Source: Thiohalophilus sp.
GTDB taxonomy: Bacteria > Pseudomonadota > Gammaproteobacteria > UBA6429 > Thiohalophilaceae
Reading direction: 5' to 3'
NCBI RefSeq assembly: GCF_034522235.1
Contig: NZ_JAXHLN010000003.1
Location: forward strand, 682,001 to 746,000
DNA: 64,000 nt
The translations under genes and the position numbers were made by a program. The number at the start of each line of letters is the position of its first letter. Position 1 is the first letter of the stretch. Below the pieces are notes generated by a model. The model worked only from the letters and a program-made list of their open reading frames with translations. It was not told the origin of the DNA and made no database searches. Positions 16,147 to 25,478 of the stretch are shown one piece after another.

Positions 16147-17373
16147 ATGGGTCCTCTTGATATTGCAACGGTGTTGCTGGTGCTGATGGCGGGGTTCGGT
16201 TATCTGAATCACCGCTATTTGCACTTGCCGACCACGCTGGGCATGTTGCTGGTGGCGTTGGTGCTGGCGCTGTTTCTGGCGTTGATGCTGGGCTTCGATC
16301 GCGGCGGGCTGACGGTTCAGGTGCAAGGCTGGTTACGCCAGCGCGAGTTTCACGACACGCTGATCTCCGCATTGCTCGGGTTGCTGTTGTTTGCCGGTGC
16401 GTTGCGGCTGAATCTGGCCGATCTGGCGCACCAGAAGGGGTTGGTGCTGTCTCTGGCCCTGTTTGGCGTGGCGGTCTCCGTGTTGCTGGTGGGAACACTC
16501 AGCTGGGTCATCCTGGCCGGACTGGGGGTGACCCTGCCCTGGATTTATGGCCTGTTGTTTGGCGCGTTGATTGCGCCGACGGATCCGATTGCGGTGCGCG
16601 GTTTGTTGGCCCGTGCCGGTGTAACCCAAACCTTGCAAACCCGCATGGCCGGCGAGTCGTTACTGGGTGCCGGCCTGGCAATTGCCGTGTTTGTGGTGCT
16701 ATTGGCGCTGGTGCTGACACCGGCGATGGCTTCGCCCGGCAAGCTGTTATTGCAACAGGTTGGCAGCAGTCTGTTGTTTGGTCTGGTTATCGGGCTGCTG
16801 GCGTATCAGCTGTTACGGCGTGTTGATCACTACCAGGTCGAGGTGTTGATTATGCTGGCGCTGGTCGCCGGCGGACTGGTGTTGGCCAGCCATTGGCGCT
16901 TGTCCGGACCGCTGGCATTGCTGATAGCCGGATTGGTCCTGGGCAATCATGGGCAGCTGCTGGCAATGAGTGAGAAATCACGCCGGCATTTGCATGATTT
17001 CTGGGAACTGGTTGGCGCTCTGGTAAACGCCGTATTGTTGGTTCTCATAATCCTGGAAATGATGCTGGCCGGCTTTCGCGGTGAATATCTGCTGGCGGCG
17101 CTGGCGATTTTGCCCATTGTCTTGCTGGCGCGTTTGCTCGGGGCGGGGTTGCCGATCGCGATCATGCGTTATTTTCGGTCGTTCAGTCCGGGCACGATCC
17201 AGTTGATGAGCTGGGGCGGGCTACACGGTGGTATCAGTATCGCCCTGGTGTTGTCCCTGCCGGCGGGCATGGAACGCGATACACTGGTAGTGATCACGAC
17301 CGCGGTGGTGGTTTTTTCCGTCGTGGTGCAGGGGTTGACCTTCGCCACGCTGGTGCGTCGTCTGGGCGAGTAG
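16147..17373 (+). CDS. CPA1-family (NhaP-like) cation:proton antiporter homologue with altered motifs
   Basis: The 408-residue protein has about 12 hydrophobic segments and the CPA1 fold. Retained is APTDPIAVRGLLARAG (about residue 140). Two normally conserved sites differ: the ion-binding Asn-Asp of GESLFNDG is Gly-Ala here (GESLLGAGLAIAVF, about residue 169), and the Arg usual in the WGGLRG motif is His (WGGLHGG, about residue 357). So the fold is clear, but electrogenic Na+/H+ exchange by the usual mechanism is doubtful. Downstream lie a methyltransferase remnant and the iron uptake genes. Confidence 0.85.
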   Translation: MGPLDIATVLLVLMAGFGYLNHRYLHLPTTLGMLLVALVLALFLALMLGFDRGGLTVQVQGWLRQREFHDTLISALLGLLLFAGALRLNLADLAHQKGLVLSLALFGVAVSVLLVGTLSWVILAGLGVTLPWIYGLLFGALIAPTDPIAVRGLLARAGVTQTLQTRMAGESLLGAGLAIAVFVVLLALVLTPAMASPGKLLLQQVGSSLLFGLVIGLLAYQLLRRVDHYQVEVLIMLALVAGGLVLASHWRLSGPLALLIAGLVLGNHGQLLAMSEKSRRHLHDFWELVGALVNAVLLVLIILEMMLAGFRGEYLLAALAILPIVLLARLLGAGLPIAIMRYFRSFSPGTIQLMSWGGLHGGISIALVLSLPAGMERDTLVVITTAVVVFSVVVQGLTFATLVRRLGE

Positions 17374-17400
17374 CAGGAGCCGCGTCTTGGAGGAATCATT

Positions 17401-17646
17401 CCGGGAGACCCGCATCGCGAAGCAGGCTTTGCCTATGGGACCGAGCCCAATGCTTTTCTGGTGGCCCAGCAGGCGCGTTTTACCCCGGGACAGAAAGTCT
17501 TGCTGATCGGCGAGGGCGAAGGACGCAACGGGGTGTGGCTGGCCCGGCAGGGGCTGGAAGTCACCGCCGTGGATCAATCGCAAACCGGCCTGGCCAGAGC
17601 CGGTGGCGGTCGTGCGTTTGATTGCGGTTCGTCAATAACAACGTGA
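17401..17646 (+). pseudogene. Remnant of a SAM-dependent methyltransferase
   Basis: In one frame the DNA encodes AGFAYGTEPNAFL and then VLLIGEGEGRNGVWLARQG and EVTAVDQSQTGLARA, the N-terminal region including SAM-binding motif I of small class I methyltransferases. No start codon precedes it in frame after the antiporter stop, and similarity ends after about 70 residues where the frame runs into unrelated sequence and a stop. Such proteins are normally about 200 residues, so most of the gene is gone. Confidence 0.75.
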
Positions 17647-17661
17647 TTGCCTGTTGCGTTT

Positions 17662-17680
17662 GATAATGATAATAATTATC
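17662..17680. promoter_or_regulatory. Fur box upstream of the ferric iron ABC operon
   Basis: GATAATGATAATAATTATC matches the 19-bp Fur consensus GATAATGATAATCATTATC at 18 of 19 positions and extends into a longer palindrome (ends TGATAAT/ATTATCA). It lies about 43 bp before the start of the iron-binding protein gene, so iron-dependent repression by Fur is the natural reading. Confidence 0.93.
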
Positions 17681-17722
17681 ATTCGCTAGACAAGCATTCT
17701 ATATATATGTAGGTGGGAGATC

Positions 17723-18721
17723 ATGCAATCACGTCTTATGCTCTGTCTTTTATCAGGGTTATACGCCCTGCAGGTCGCGGCGGCGGATCCGCTGGTGATC
17801 TATTCCGGTCGTTCGGACAAGTTCGTCAAGCCGGTGGTCGAGGCCTTTGAAAAAGAGACCGGTATCGAGGTCCTGCTGCACGCCGGCGGCTCCACGGCAT
17901 TGCTGAACAAGCTCAAACTCGAGGGCAAGCGGACTGACGCGGATCTCTATATCAGCAATGACGCCGGTAATTTGCAAAAGGGCTCCGAGATGAAGCTGTT
18001 CCGCCCGGTTCCCGAAGCGATCGCCGGCGTGATTCCGGCCAGTTTCCGGGCGCCGGACAATACCTGGCTGGGACTCTCCGCCCGTGCCCGGATGCTGGTC
18101 GCCAACAGCGAGCAGTCGGATACCGATTTCGTCAACTCGGTGTTCGATCTGGCCGACCCGCGCCTGGACGGCAAGCTGGCCATCACCCACAGTGGTAACG
18201 AAAGTTACATTGCCGGGGTCACCGTCTATATGCTCACGGCCGGCAAGCAAGTCACCCGCGACTGGCTGCAGGGGATGAAGGAGAACGTCGACGGCAGCGT
18301 GTTCAACAAGCACAGCAAGATCGTCAATGCCGTGGCGGCCGGTAAAAAAGCGATCGGTCTGGTCAACCACTACTACATCTACCGTCATCTGGATCAGCAT
18401 CCCGATGCACCGCTGAAAGTGATCGTGCCGGATCAGGGTGAAGGCGGTATGGGGATCGCCTGGAACGTGGCCGGTGTCGGTATCAGTCGTTACAGCCAGC
18501 GGGTGGAGGATGCGCAGAAGTTTGTTGCTTTTCTGGTTTCAGAAGAAGGGCAGAAGATATTTGCCGAGGTCAATCGCGAATATCCGACCCGTCCCGGTGT
18601 CCCGGCGGCCGACGAGGTCCCGCCGCTGGATTCCTACAAGGTGGCCGATGTGCCCATGGCTCGGTTGGGCGAGCAACGCAATGCGACCCTGGATCTGATC
18701 GAACAGGTCGGGATGCCGTAA
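17723..18721 (+). CDS. fbpA: Ferric iron ABC transporter, periplasmic substrate-binding protein
   Basis: The 332-residue protein belongs to the FbpA/FutA/IdiA group of periplasmic Fe3+-binding proteins. It has a signal peptide (residues 1-20, LCLLSGLYALQVAAA), then DPLVIYSGRSDKFVKPVVEAFE. The paired tyrosines in NHYYIYRHLD near residue 217 are the Fe3+ ligands of the family. The ATG at 17723 follows GGGAG. A Fur box lies immediately upstream and the permease gene follows. No ATP-binding subunit is encoded in the operon or anywhere in the window. Confidence 0.93.
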   Translation: MQSRLMLCLLSGLYALQVAAADPLVIYSGRSDKFVKPVVEAFEKETGIEVLLHAGGSTALLNKLKLEGKRTDADLYISNDAGNLQKGSEMKLFRPVPEAIAGVIPASFRAPDNTWLGLSARARMLVANSEQSDTDFVNSVFDLADPRLDGKLAITHSGNESYIAGVTVYMLTAGKQVTRDWLQGMKENVDGSVFNKHSKIVNAVAAGKKAIGLVNHYYIYRHLDQHPDAPLKVIVPDQGEGGMGIAWNVAGVGISRYSQRVEDAQKFVAFLVSEEGQKIFAEVNREYPTRPGVPAADEVPPLDSYKVADVPMARLGEQRNATLDLIEQVGMP

Positions 18722-18736
18722 ACTTGCCCTGTTATT

Positions 18737-18756
18737 ACCCGGCGTGCCCGCCGGGT
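18737..18756 (+). promoter_or_regulatory. Intercistronic hairpin between fbpA and the permease gene
   Basis: A perfect 8-bp stem ACCCGGCG/CGCCGGGT with a 4-base loop lies 16 bp after the fbpA stop. No T-run follows, so it is not a full terminator. In ABC operons such hairpins often protect the abundant binding-protein message; that role is inferred here. Confidence 0.5.
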
Positions 18757-18815
18757 GAATTCGCTGTCGTGTCCGGAGCCTGTTTCAGGCCCTGGGCCAA
18801 ACCGGAAACTCAGAT

Positions 18816-20429
18816 TTGAGAAACCAGGCGCTAACCGCAGCCCGAGTCGATTCGTTGTCGCTGTTCAAACCCCGCATGACGCTGCGCGGCAGTCTGTCGT
18901 TGCTGGTGGTGTTGCTGGCGGCGATTCCCCTGGTGTTTGTGGTTTACAGCAGTCTGCAACTCGATGCCGACGGCTAGGCGGGATTGTGGAGCAAGCGCCT
19001 GCCGGGTCTGTTATGGAATACCCTCTCGTTGTCGGTACTGGTCGGGATCGGCAGCATGGTGCTGGGGGTCTCTGCCGCCTGGTGGATTACCCGGCGTGAA
19101 TTCCCCGGTCGCCGCATTGCCATCTGGTTGATGGTCTTGCCGCTGACCGTGCCTACCTATGTCTTTGCCCATATCTATACCACGCTGTTCGCCGACAGCG
19201 GCTGGATCGGCCGGGCCTGGCAATGGCTGTTCGGGGCCGGGACCTCGGCGCCGGATCTGTATAACGTGGTCGGGGTCAGCTTTATTCTGACCCTGGCCGG
19301 CTTTTCCTATGTGTTTTTGCTGGTGCAGGATTCGCTGTCCCGCTCCCAGCAGAACCTGGAAGAGGCGGCCCGCATTCAGGGGGCGCGCCCGGCCCAGGTC
19401 TTCTGGCGGGTTAATCTGCCGTTGATGCGCCCGGCGATCGCCGCCGGTCTGGCACTGGTGGTGCTGCATGTACTGTCCGATTTTGGCGCAGTCAGCATGA
19501 TGCGCTATCAGACTTTTACCCTGAGTATTTACCTGCAGATGACCGGGCGCTTTGATTACAACGCGGCGGCCGGGTTGTCCCTGGTGCTGGTCTCCCTGAG
19601 CCTGACGTTTTTGATCCTGGAGCGCTTCTTTCGTAACCGGCAGCGTTACTACGGCACGGCGCAGGCCAAACGCTATACCGCCCGTCGCGCTACCCGCTTC
19701 GAGATCGTCGCGATCTGGTTCTGGCTGGGCCTGATCGCCCTGTTTGCCTTTATCCTGCCGATTCTCTGGATGCTGATCTGGAGCTGGGAAGCCTGGATGC
19801 AGGATCTCATCAGCGACCGGTTCTGGGGTTATGTGGGGAACTCGCTGCTGGTCAGCGTGCTGGCCGCGAGCCTGACCGTGGTGGTGGCGTTGCCGGTGGC
19901 GCTCTACCACGCGCGGGAACGCAGCTGGTTGAGTCAGACCTACCTGCATGTCTCCAGCGTCGGCTTTGTGCTGCCCGGGCCGGTGATCGCGCTGGGCATC
20001 CTGGCCTTTGTCCTGAGCCAGGTGGATATTCTCTACGGCAGCCTGGCGGTGCTGGTGATCGCCATGCTGATCCGTTTTCTGCCGCTGGCCATCCAGGCCC
20101 AGGAAGCTGCGGCACAACAACTGACGCCCTCGATGGAAGAGGCCGCGCGCAGTCTGGGCGCCGGAACCTTCGAAAACCTGCGCCGCATCATACTGCCGAT
20201 GATCCGCGGCGGCATGATCAGCGCCTGGGTGCTGGTGTTTATCGACACCCTCAAGGAGTTGCCCGCCACCTTGATCCTGCGACCCACCGGCTTCGACACC
20301 CTGCCGGTGCGCATCTGGATCGAATCCAGCGAGGAAATGCTGGAGCTGGCCGCCCCCGCCGCCCTGATGCTGGTCATCGGTACCCTGCCGGTGCTCTGGT
20401 TCCTCATGCGCCCGGTCAAACAGCGCTGA
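18816..20429 (+). pseudogene. fbpB: Ferric iron ABC transporter permease (FbpB-like) interrupted by an in-frame amber codon
   Basis: The frame from TTG 18816 encodes a basic N-terminus and a first membrane helix (LSLLVVLLAAIPLVFVVYSS), then meets TAG at 18975-18977. It continues in the same frame as a complete fused two-half permease to 20429, with two BPD_transp domains (EEAARIQGARPAQVFWRVNLP and EEAARSLGAGTFENLRRIILP) and about 12 helices. Continuity on both sides points to a single-base nonsense change (from CAG or TGG) or a sequencing error. Translation could restart at TTG 18984 but would lose the first helix. Family members are about 530 residues. Confidence 0.8.
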
Positions 20430-20436
20430 TAACTAC

Positions 20437-20585
20437 AATTTTGAATGCTGAATTTTAAATGTTGAATTTGGGGGTTCGATGCATGGCGCATTAAATCAGT
20501 TTAAGCTTCCTCCAGGATCGTTCCCCGCGTGCGACCACGTCGACCTGGTGTTAATTCAACATTAAGCATTCAAAATTCAAAATTA
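20437..20585. repeat. TTGAATG-type heptad inverted repeat, copy 2
   Basis: The left arm reads ATTTTGA ATGCTGA ATTTTAA ATGTTGA ATTTGG. The inverted right arm (AATTCAACATTAAGCATTCA and on) lies at about 20552-20585. It separates the iron operon from the glycine riboswitch. Confidence 0.8.
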
Positions 20586-20680
20586 CTTAAAGACCCAATA
20601 AATATCACCGGTATTTACCAAAATTCACCTTGGCTTCTCTTGCTCAACCCGTTAAGATCACACTATAAGCCACTATCCTG

Positions 20681-20835
20681 TGGGAGAGTGCAGGCTTGAC
20701 CTGCCGCCGAAGGCGCAACCGCCCGGAATCGCTCAGGCAAAAGGACCGCGGGTAACAAGGCTGACTCTGGAGAGACCTCGATAATGCGGGGCACCGAAGG
20801 GGCTGAAGCTCTCAGGTGAAAGGACAGAGGGGCGA
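20681..20835 (+). promoter_or_regulatory. Tandem glycine riboswitch (gcvT-type)
   Basis: Two glycine aptamers lie in series: the first from about 20681 (GGGAGAGTG...GCCGCCGAAGGCGCAA...CTCAGGCAAAAGGACCG), the second from about 20764 (CTCTGGAGAG...GCACCGAAGGGGCTGAAG...TCTCAGGTGAAAGGACAGAG). The repeated conserved blocks GGAGAG, GCCGAAGG-like and CAGG(C/T)(A/G)AAAGGAC are the family hallmarks. A terminator follows at once and then lipA and the gcv genes, so glycine binding should relieve termination (an ON switch), as in known examples. Confidence 0.95.
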
Positions 20836-20872
20836 AACAAGGCAACTGGTTGCTCTGTTTCGCCCTTTTTTA
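20830..20872 (+). terminator. Riboswitch expression-platform terminator
   Basis: The stem GGGCGAAACA/TGTTTCGCCC (10 bp, perfect) with an inner GCAAC/GTTGC extension is followed by TTTTTTATTTT. It begins within the last bases of the second aptamer and ends about 30 bp before lipA, as expected for a glycine-controlled terminator. Confidence 0.93.
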
Positions 20873-20903
20873 TTTTCACCAGCAAAAAGGTTGACCGGGC
20901 ACC

Positions 20904-21827
20904 ATGAGCAATAAAGTCATTCCAGTTTTCGATTTCTCCCATGAGCCCAATGCCGGGCGCATGCCCCAGTGGATTCGCCAGCCGCTCGGTAATCACGTCA
21001 ATTATTCCCACACCGCGCGTAATGTGCACAGCAATACCCTGCACACCGTGTGCGAGGAAGCCCGTTGTCCCAATCGCGGCGAGTGCTGGAGCCAGGGCAC
21101 GGCCACGTTCATGCTGCTGGGTGACACCTGCACCCGCGCCTGCGGGTTTTGCGCGGTCAAGACCGGTCGTCCCGGCTGGTTCGATGATCAGGAACCCGAG
21201 CGCATTGCCACGGCCGTACGCAATATGGGACTCGATTACGTGGTGCTGACTTCTGTGAACCGCGATGACATGGACGACGGTGGTGCCACTATTTATGCCG
21301 AGACGGTCAAGGCGCTGCGCCGTGACAAGCCGGCGATCGGCGTCGAGCTGCTGACCCCCGATTTTCATCGCTGTCAGGAACAGTCCATCGAGATCATGAA
21401 CGCCGCGCTGCGCGAGGCGGTGCATCCGACCAGCGAACTGCAGATGGTCTGGGGGCATAACGTGGAGACGGTCCCGTCACTGTATAAACAGGTGCGCAAG
21501 GGTTCCAGTTACGAGCGCTCGCTGGAGATGCTGCGCCTGGCCGCCCTGCAACCGGGTGTCGAAGCCAAGTCCGCTATCATGCTGGGCCTCGGCGAAAGCC
21601 GCGAGGAAGTGCTGCAGGTGTTGCGCGATTTGCGCGAGGTCGGCGTCAGCCGCATCGCCATCGGCCAGTACCTGCGCCCCAGCCGCTATCACCTGGCGGT
21701 CAAGCGCTATCTGTCGCCGGCCGAGTTTGACGACTATGGCAAACAGGCCCGGGCGCTGGGCTTTGGCTGGGTCAAGGCCGGGCCGATGGTGCGTTCGTCC
21801 TATCATGCCGAAGAGATACAGAATTAA
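20904..21827 (+). CDS. lipA: Lipoyl synthase (first copy, in the glycine cleavage operon)
   Basis: LipA is a radical-SAM enzyme that inserts two sulfurs into octanoyl groups bound to GcvH or E2 proteins. The 307 residues carry the auxiliary-cluster cysteines ([12 protein letters not shown]) and the radical-SAM motif CTRACGFC, then VLTSVNRDD and the ending [12 protein letters not shown]. It is the first gene behind the glycine riboswitch, 23 bp before gcvT. A second, distinct lipA lies at 55040 beside lipB, so this copy is probably dedicated to making lipoyl-GcvH when glycine is high (inference). Confidence 0.95.
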   Translation: MSNKVIPVFDFSHEPNAGRMPQWIRQPLGNHVNYSHTARNVHSNTLHTVCEEARCPNRGECWSQGTATFMLLGDTCTRACGFCAVKTGRPGWFDDQEPERIATAVRNMGLDYVVLTSVNRDDMDDGGATIYAETVKALRRDKPAIGVELLTPDFHRCQEQSIEIMNAALREAVHPTSELQMVWGHNVETVPSLYKQVRKGSSYERSLEMLRLAALQPGVEAKSAIMLGLGESREEVLQVLRDLREVGVSRIAIGQYLRPSRYHLAVKRYLSPAEFDDYGKQARALGFGWVKAGPMVRSSYHAEEIQN

Positions 21828-21850
21828 TCAATCGCGGAGATTTGAATCCT

Positions 21851-22942
21851 ATGGGGAACCGTACACCGTTATACGATGAACACCTTCGCGCCAACGCCAG
21901 GATGGTGGATTTTGGCGGCTGGGACATGCCGATCAATTACGGCTCGCAGATCGAGGAGCATCATCAGGTGCGCCGTGACGCGGGCATGTTCGATGTCTCG
22001 CACATGACCATCGTCGATCTGAGCGGCGAGAAGGTAAAATCGTTTTTGCAGTATCTGCTGGCCAACAATGTCGACAAGCTCAAGACTGCCGGCAAGGCCC
22101 TGTATACCTGCATGCTCAACGAGCAGGGCGGGGTGATCGACGATCTGATCGTCTATTATCTGGATGATACGTTTTACCGGATGGTGGTTAACGCCGCGAC
22201 CCGCGACAAGGATCTGGCCTGGATCGAAAAACAGGCCGCCGCTTTCGAGGTCAGCGTCACTGAGCGCGACGAGATGGCGATGATCGCGGTTCAGGGCCCC
22301 AATGCCCGCGACAAGGCCCATCAGGTGCTGGGGGGCGAGGCCGCCGACAAACTGGGTGACATGAAACCGTTTGTCATGCGCGAGCTGGGCGAGTTCAAGG
22401 TCGCGCGCACCGGTTATACCGGCGAGGACGGCTATGAAATTATTCTGCCGGCGAATCAGGCGGCCGGTTTCTGGCAACAACTGGTCGAGGCCGGTGTCAA
22501 ACCGACCGGTCTGGGCGCGCGCGATACGCTGCGCCTGGAAGCCGGCATGAATCTGTACGGCCATGATATGGATGAGAACACCACGCCGCTGGAGTCCGGC
22601 CTGAGCTGGACCGTGGCCTGGGAGCCGGAAGATCGGGACTTTATCGGTCGCGCCGCCATCGCCAGACAGAAGGCCGACGGCGTCAAACACAAGCTGGTCG
22701 GGCTGGTGCTCGAGGATCGCGGCGTGTTGCGCGATCATCAGAAAGTGATTGTCGACGGCAATGAGGCCGGCGAAATCACCAGCGGCAGTTTTTCTCCGAC
22801 CCTGGGCAAGTCGATCGCCTTTGCCCGGGTTCCGGCCTCGGTCGACACGCATTGCCAGGTGGATGTGCGCGGCAAGCCGTTGACCGCCCGGGTTGTCAAG
22901 CCGCCGTTTGTGCGTAACGGCAAAGCCTGTATCGACGTTTAA
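21851..22942 (+). CDS. gcvT: Glycine cleavage system T protein (aminomethyltransferase)
   Basis: GcvT transfers the methylene group from the lipoyl arm of GcvH to tetrahydrofolate and releases ammonia. The 363 residues show [19 protein letters not shown] near the start, [16 protein letters not shown] and [20 protein letters not shown], all typical. ATG at 21851 (MGNRTPLYD) is preferred over TTG at 21842 because GGAG lies 11 bp upstream of it. Second gene of the riboswitch operon. Confidence 0.97.
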   Translation: MGNRTPLYDEHLRANARMVDFGGWDMPINYGSQIEEHHQVRRDAGMFDVSHMTIVDLSGEKVKSFLQYLLANNVDKLKTAGKALYTCMLNEQGGVIDDLIVYYLDDTFYRMVVNAATRDKDLAWIEKQAAAFEVSVTERDEMAMIAVQGPNARDKAHQVLGGEAADKLGDMKPFVMRELGEFKVARTGYTGEDGYEIILPANQAAGFWQQLVEAGVKPTGLGARDTLRLEAGMNLYGHDMDENTTPLESGLSWTVAWEPEDRDFIGRAAIARQKADGVKHKLVGLVLEDRGVLRDHQKVIVDGNEAGEITSGSFSPTLGKSIAFARVPASVDTHCQVDVRGKPLTARVVKPPFVRNGKACIDV

Positions 22943-22969
22943 GTCAGAACATTTCAGAGGATAAAAATC

Positions 22970-23365
22970 ATGAGCAATATTCCCCAGGAACTGCGGTTCA
23001 CCAAATCCCATGAGTGGGTCAAGCGCGAAGAAGACGGCACGCTGGTTGTCGGTATCACCGACCATGCCCAGCAACTGCTGGGCGATCTGGTGTTTGTCGA
23101 AGTCCCGGAAGCCGGCAGCAGTTTTAAAGACAGCGACGACTGTGCCGTGATCGAATCGGTCAAGGCCGCCTCCGACGTTTATTGTCCGGTCGCCGGCGAA
23201 GTGATCGAAAGCAACGAATCCCTGGCCGATGCCCCGGAAACCATCAACACCGACCCCTATGGCGATGGCTGGATCTTCAAGCTCAAGCCCGAAGACGAAG
23301 GCGCCTATGACGCGCTGATGGATGCCGATGCGTATGCCGAGGTCGTAGCCGAAGACGAACATTGA
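22970..23365 (+). CDS. gcvH: Glycine cleavage system H protein
   Basis: GcvH is the small lipoylated carrier that moves the aminomethyl group between the P, T and L proteins. The 131 residues include the lipoylation lysine in VIESVKAASDVYCPVAGEV near residue 65 and the usual ending that resembles DPYGDGWIFKLKP. AGAGGA precedes the start. It lies 27 bp after gcvT and 44 bp before gcvPA. Confidence 0.97.
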   Translation: MSNIPQELRFTKSHEWVKREEDGTLVVGITDHAQQLLGDLVFVEVPEAGSSFKDSDDCAVIESVKAASDVYCPVAGEVIESNESLADAPETINTDPYGDGWIFKLKPEDEGAYDALMDADAYAEVVAEDEH

Positions 23366-23409
23366 ACATCCGTCTTCAAACTGAACTTTGATGTAACCAG
23401 GTAAACAGA

Positions 23410-24774
23410 ATGCCGTTTATACCCCATACCGAAAAAGATATCGCTGAAATGCTCAAGGCCATCGGGGCCGACAGCATCGAACAGCTGTTTGACGAGATCC
23501 CGGATAACCTGCGCAGTGCCGGGCTGCAGGACGTGCCGACCAGTACCAATGAAATGGAAGTCACCCGGGTGATGCACGAGCGCGCCGATCAGGATGCGCG
23601 CACGCTCTGTTTCCTGGGCGCCGGGGCCTATGAGCATCATATTCCGGCGGCGGTATGGGAACTGACCACCCGTGGTGAGTTCTATTCGGCCTATACGCCG
23701 TATCAGGCGGAAGCCAGCCAGGGCACGCTGCAGCTGCTGTATGAATACCAGACCATGATGGCCAGTCTGACCGGCATGGATGTCTCCAACGCCTCGTTGT
23801 ATGACGGCGCCTCGTCGCTGGCCGAAGCGGTACTGATGGCCGTGCGCGCCAATCGTAAATCGAAAGCCAAACGCATTCTGATGCCGCGTACCGTGCATCC
23901 GGCCTATCGCAAGGTGGCGCACACCATCGTGCACAACCAGGGCATCGTGCTCGAAGAGCTCGACTACGATCGCAACAGCGGCATTATCGATCCCGACTCG
24001 CTGCCCAACGATCCGGGCGATTTCACCGCGCTGGTGATTCCACAGCCCAATTTCTTCGGTAACCTGGAAGAGGTCAATGCATTGACCGACTGGGCGCATC
24101 AACATGGCGCTCTGGTGATTGCAGTGGTCAATCCGACCTCGCTGGCGCTGATCGTGCCGCCCGGTGAATGGGGCGAAATCGGTGCCGATATCGCCTGCGG
24201 TGATGGTCAGCCGCTGGGTGCGCCGCTTTCTTCCGGCGGCCCGTACTTTGGTTTCATGTGCTGTCGCCAGGCTTATGTGCGCCAGATGCCGGGCCGGATT
24301 ATCGGTCGCACCGTGGATCTGGACGGCAAGGAAGGTTTTGCCCTGACGTTACAGGCCCGCGAGCAGCACATTCGTCGCTCCAAGGCGACCTCCAATATCT
24401 GTACCAACCAGGGCCTGCTGGTGACCGCGGCGACCATTTATATGACGCTGGTCGGCCCCCAGGGATTGCAACGGGTCGCCAGCCACAGCCATGCCAACAC
24501 CGTGAAACTGGCCGACAAGCTGGTCGGCAAACTCGACGGCGCCGAGAAAGTGTTCGAGTGCCCGGTCTTTCACGAGGTCGTCGTGCGCCTGAAACAGCCA
24601 GTACAGGATATTCTGAACGGCCTGTCGGAACAGGGCATTGTGGGCGGTTATCCCCTGGCGGAAGAGTATCCGGAACTGGATAACTGTCTGCTGTTGTGTG
24701 CAACAGAAACCAAGACCGAGGCCGATCTGGATGCCTTTGTCGACGCGGTTGAGCGTATCGCCAGCCGTCTGTAA
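23410..24774 (+). CDS. gcvPA: Glycine dehydrogenase (decarboxylating) subunit 1
   Basis: This is the N-terminal half of a split P protein, which decarboxylates glycine with PLP. The 454 residues start with the family-typical [15 protein letters not shown] and contain [27 protein letters not shown] and [20 protein letters not shown]. It lacks the PLP lysine, which is in subunit 2 (25479), as normal for the split form. A thiol peroxidase gene lies between the two subunit genes. Confidence 0.96.
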   Translation: MPFIPHTEKDIAEMLKAIGADSIEQLFDEIPDNLRSAGLQDVPTSTNEMEVTRVMHERADQDARTLCFLGAGAYEHHIPAAVWELTTRGEFYSAYTPYQAEASQGTLQLLYEYQTMMASLTGMDVSNASLYDGASSLAEAVLMAVRANRKSKAKRILMPRTVHPAYRKVAHTIVHNQGIVLEELDYDRNSGIIDPDSLPNDPGDFTALVIPQPNFFGNLEEVNALTDWAHQHGALVIAVVNPTSLALIVPPGEWGEIGADIACGDGQPLGAPLSSGGPYFGFMCCRQAYVRQMPGRIIGRTVDLDGKEGFALTLQAREQHIRRSKATSNICTNQGLLVTAATIYMTLVGPQGLQRVASHSHANTVKLADKLVGKLDGAEKVFECPVFHEVVVRLKQPVQDILNGLSEQGIVGGYPLAEEYPELDNCLLLCATETKTEADLDAFVDAVERIASRL

Positions 24775-24839
24775 GCGGCGGACTGTTATATGAAAGCAAA
24801 AACGGCACAAGCCAAAGCCATCCTGTAAGGAGGCGCGTT

Positions 24840-25340
24840 ATGGCACAGATTACATTGAAAGGTGACACCATCAATACCAACGGCGACCTGCCGGCCGTCG
24901 GCAGCAAGGCTCCGGCGTTTCAATTGACCACGGCCGATCTGGACGATGTCGGTCTGGACAATTACCCGGGCAAGAAAAAATTGCTCAATATCGTGCCCAG
25001 TCTGGATACCCCGGTCTGCGCCACCTCGACCCAGAAATTCAACGAAGCGGCCAGGGGGCGCGATGACGTGGTGATGTTGATCATCGCCGCCGATCTGCCG
25101 TTCGCCATGAGCCGTTTTTGTACCGGCGAGAAGCTGGATAACGTGATCCCGCTGTCCATGATGCGCGACAAGAACTTCGCCAAGGACTACGGCGTGCTGA
25201 TCCAGGACGGTCCGCTGGCCGGCATCACCGCGCGTGCCGTGGTCGTGGTCGATGAAAACGACAAGGTGGTCTACACCGAAATGGTGCCCGAGATTGCCCA
25301 GGAGCCGGACTACGACAAGGCCCTGGCGGCGCTAAGCTGA
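24840..25340 (+). CDS. tpx: Thiol peroxidase (atypical 2-Cys peroxiredoxin)
   Basis: Tpx reduces hydrogen peroxide and alkyl peroxides using thioredoxin. The 166 residues have the peroxidatic Cys in [11 protein letters not shown] (about residue 60) and the resolving Cys in SRFCTGE (about residue 94), with the start MAQITLKGD typical of the family. A strong TAAGGAGG precedes the ATG. It sits between gcvPA and gcvPB, 65 bp from one and 138 bp from the other, which is not a usual operon member. Confidence 0.96.
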   Translation: MAQITLKGDTINTNGDLPAVGSKAPAFQLTTADLDDVGLDNYPGKKKLLNIVPSLDTPVCATSTQKFNEAARGRDDVVMLIIAADLPFAMSRFCTGEKLDNVIPLSMMRDKNFAKDYGVLIQDGPLAGITARAVVVVDENDKVVYTEMVPEIAQEPDYDKALAALS

Positions 25341-25341
25341 G

Positions 25342-25420
25342 GAATGTTGAATTTTGAATGTTAAATTTTGAATTATAGGTGGTTCCGCAATTCAAAATTC
25401 AAAACTTAAAATTCAACATT
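25342..25420. repeat. TTGAATG-type heptad inverted repeat, copy 3
   Basis: GAATGTT GAATTTT GAATGTT AAATTTT GAATTAT on the left is inverted on the right (ATTCAAAATTCAAAACTTAA then AATTCAACATT), with only about 12 bp between the arms. It could form a long AT-rich hairpin between tpx and gcvPB. Confidence 0.85.
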
Positions 25421-25478
25421 ACATCTACGCTGTATAAATCGTCGATGAGACGTTGTTTTATGAACTTGAGATGAGATT

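Noticed and set aside
21869-23362. 497-codon minus-strand frame opposite gcvT and gcvH
   Set aside because: A long shadow caused by codon bias of the gcv genes on the other strand.
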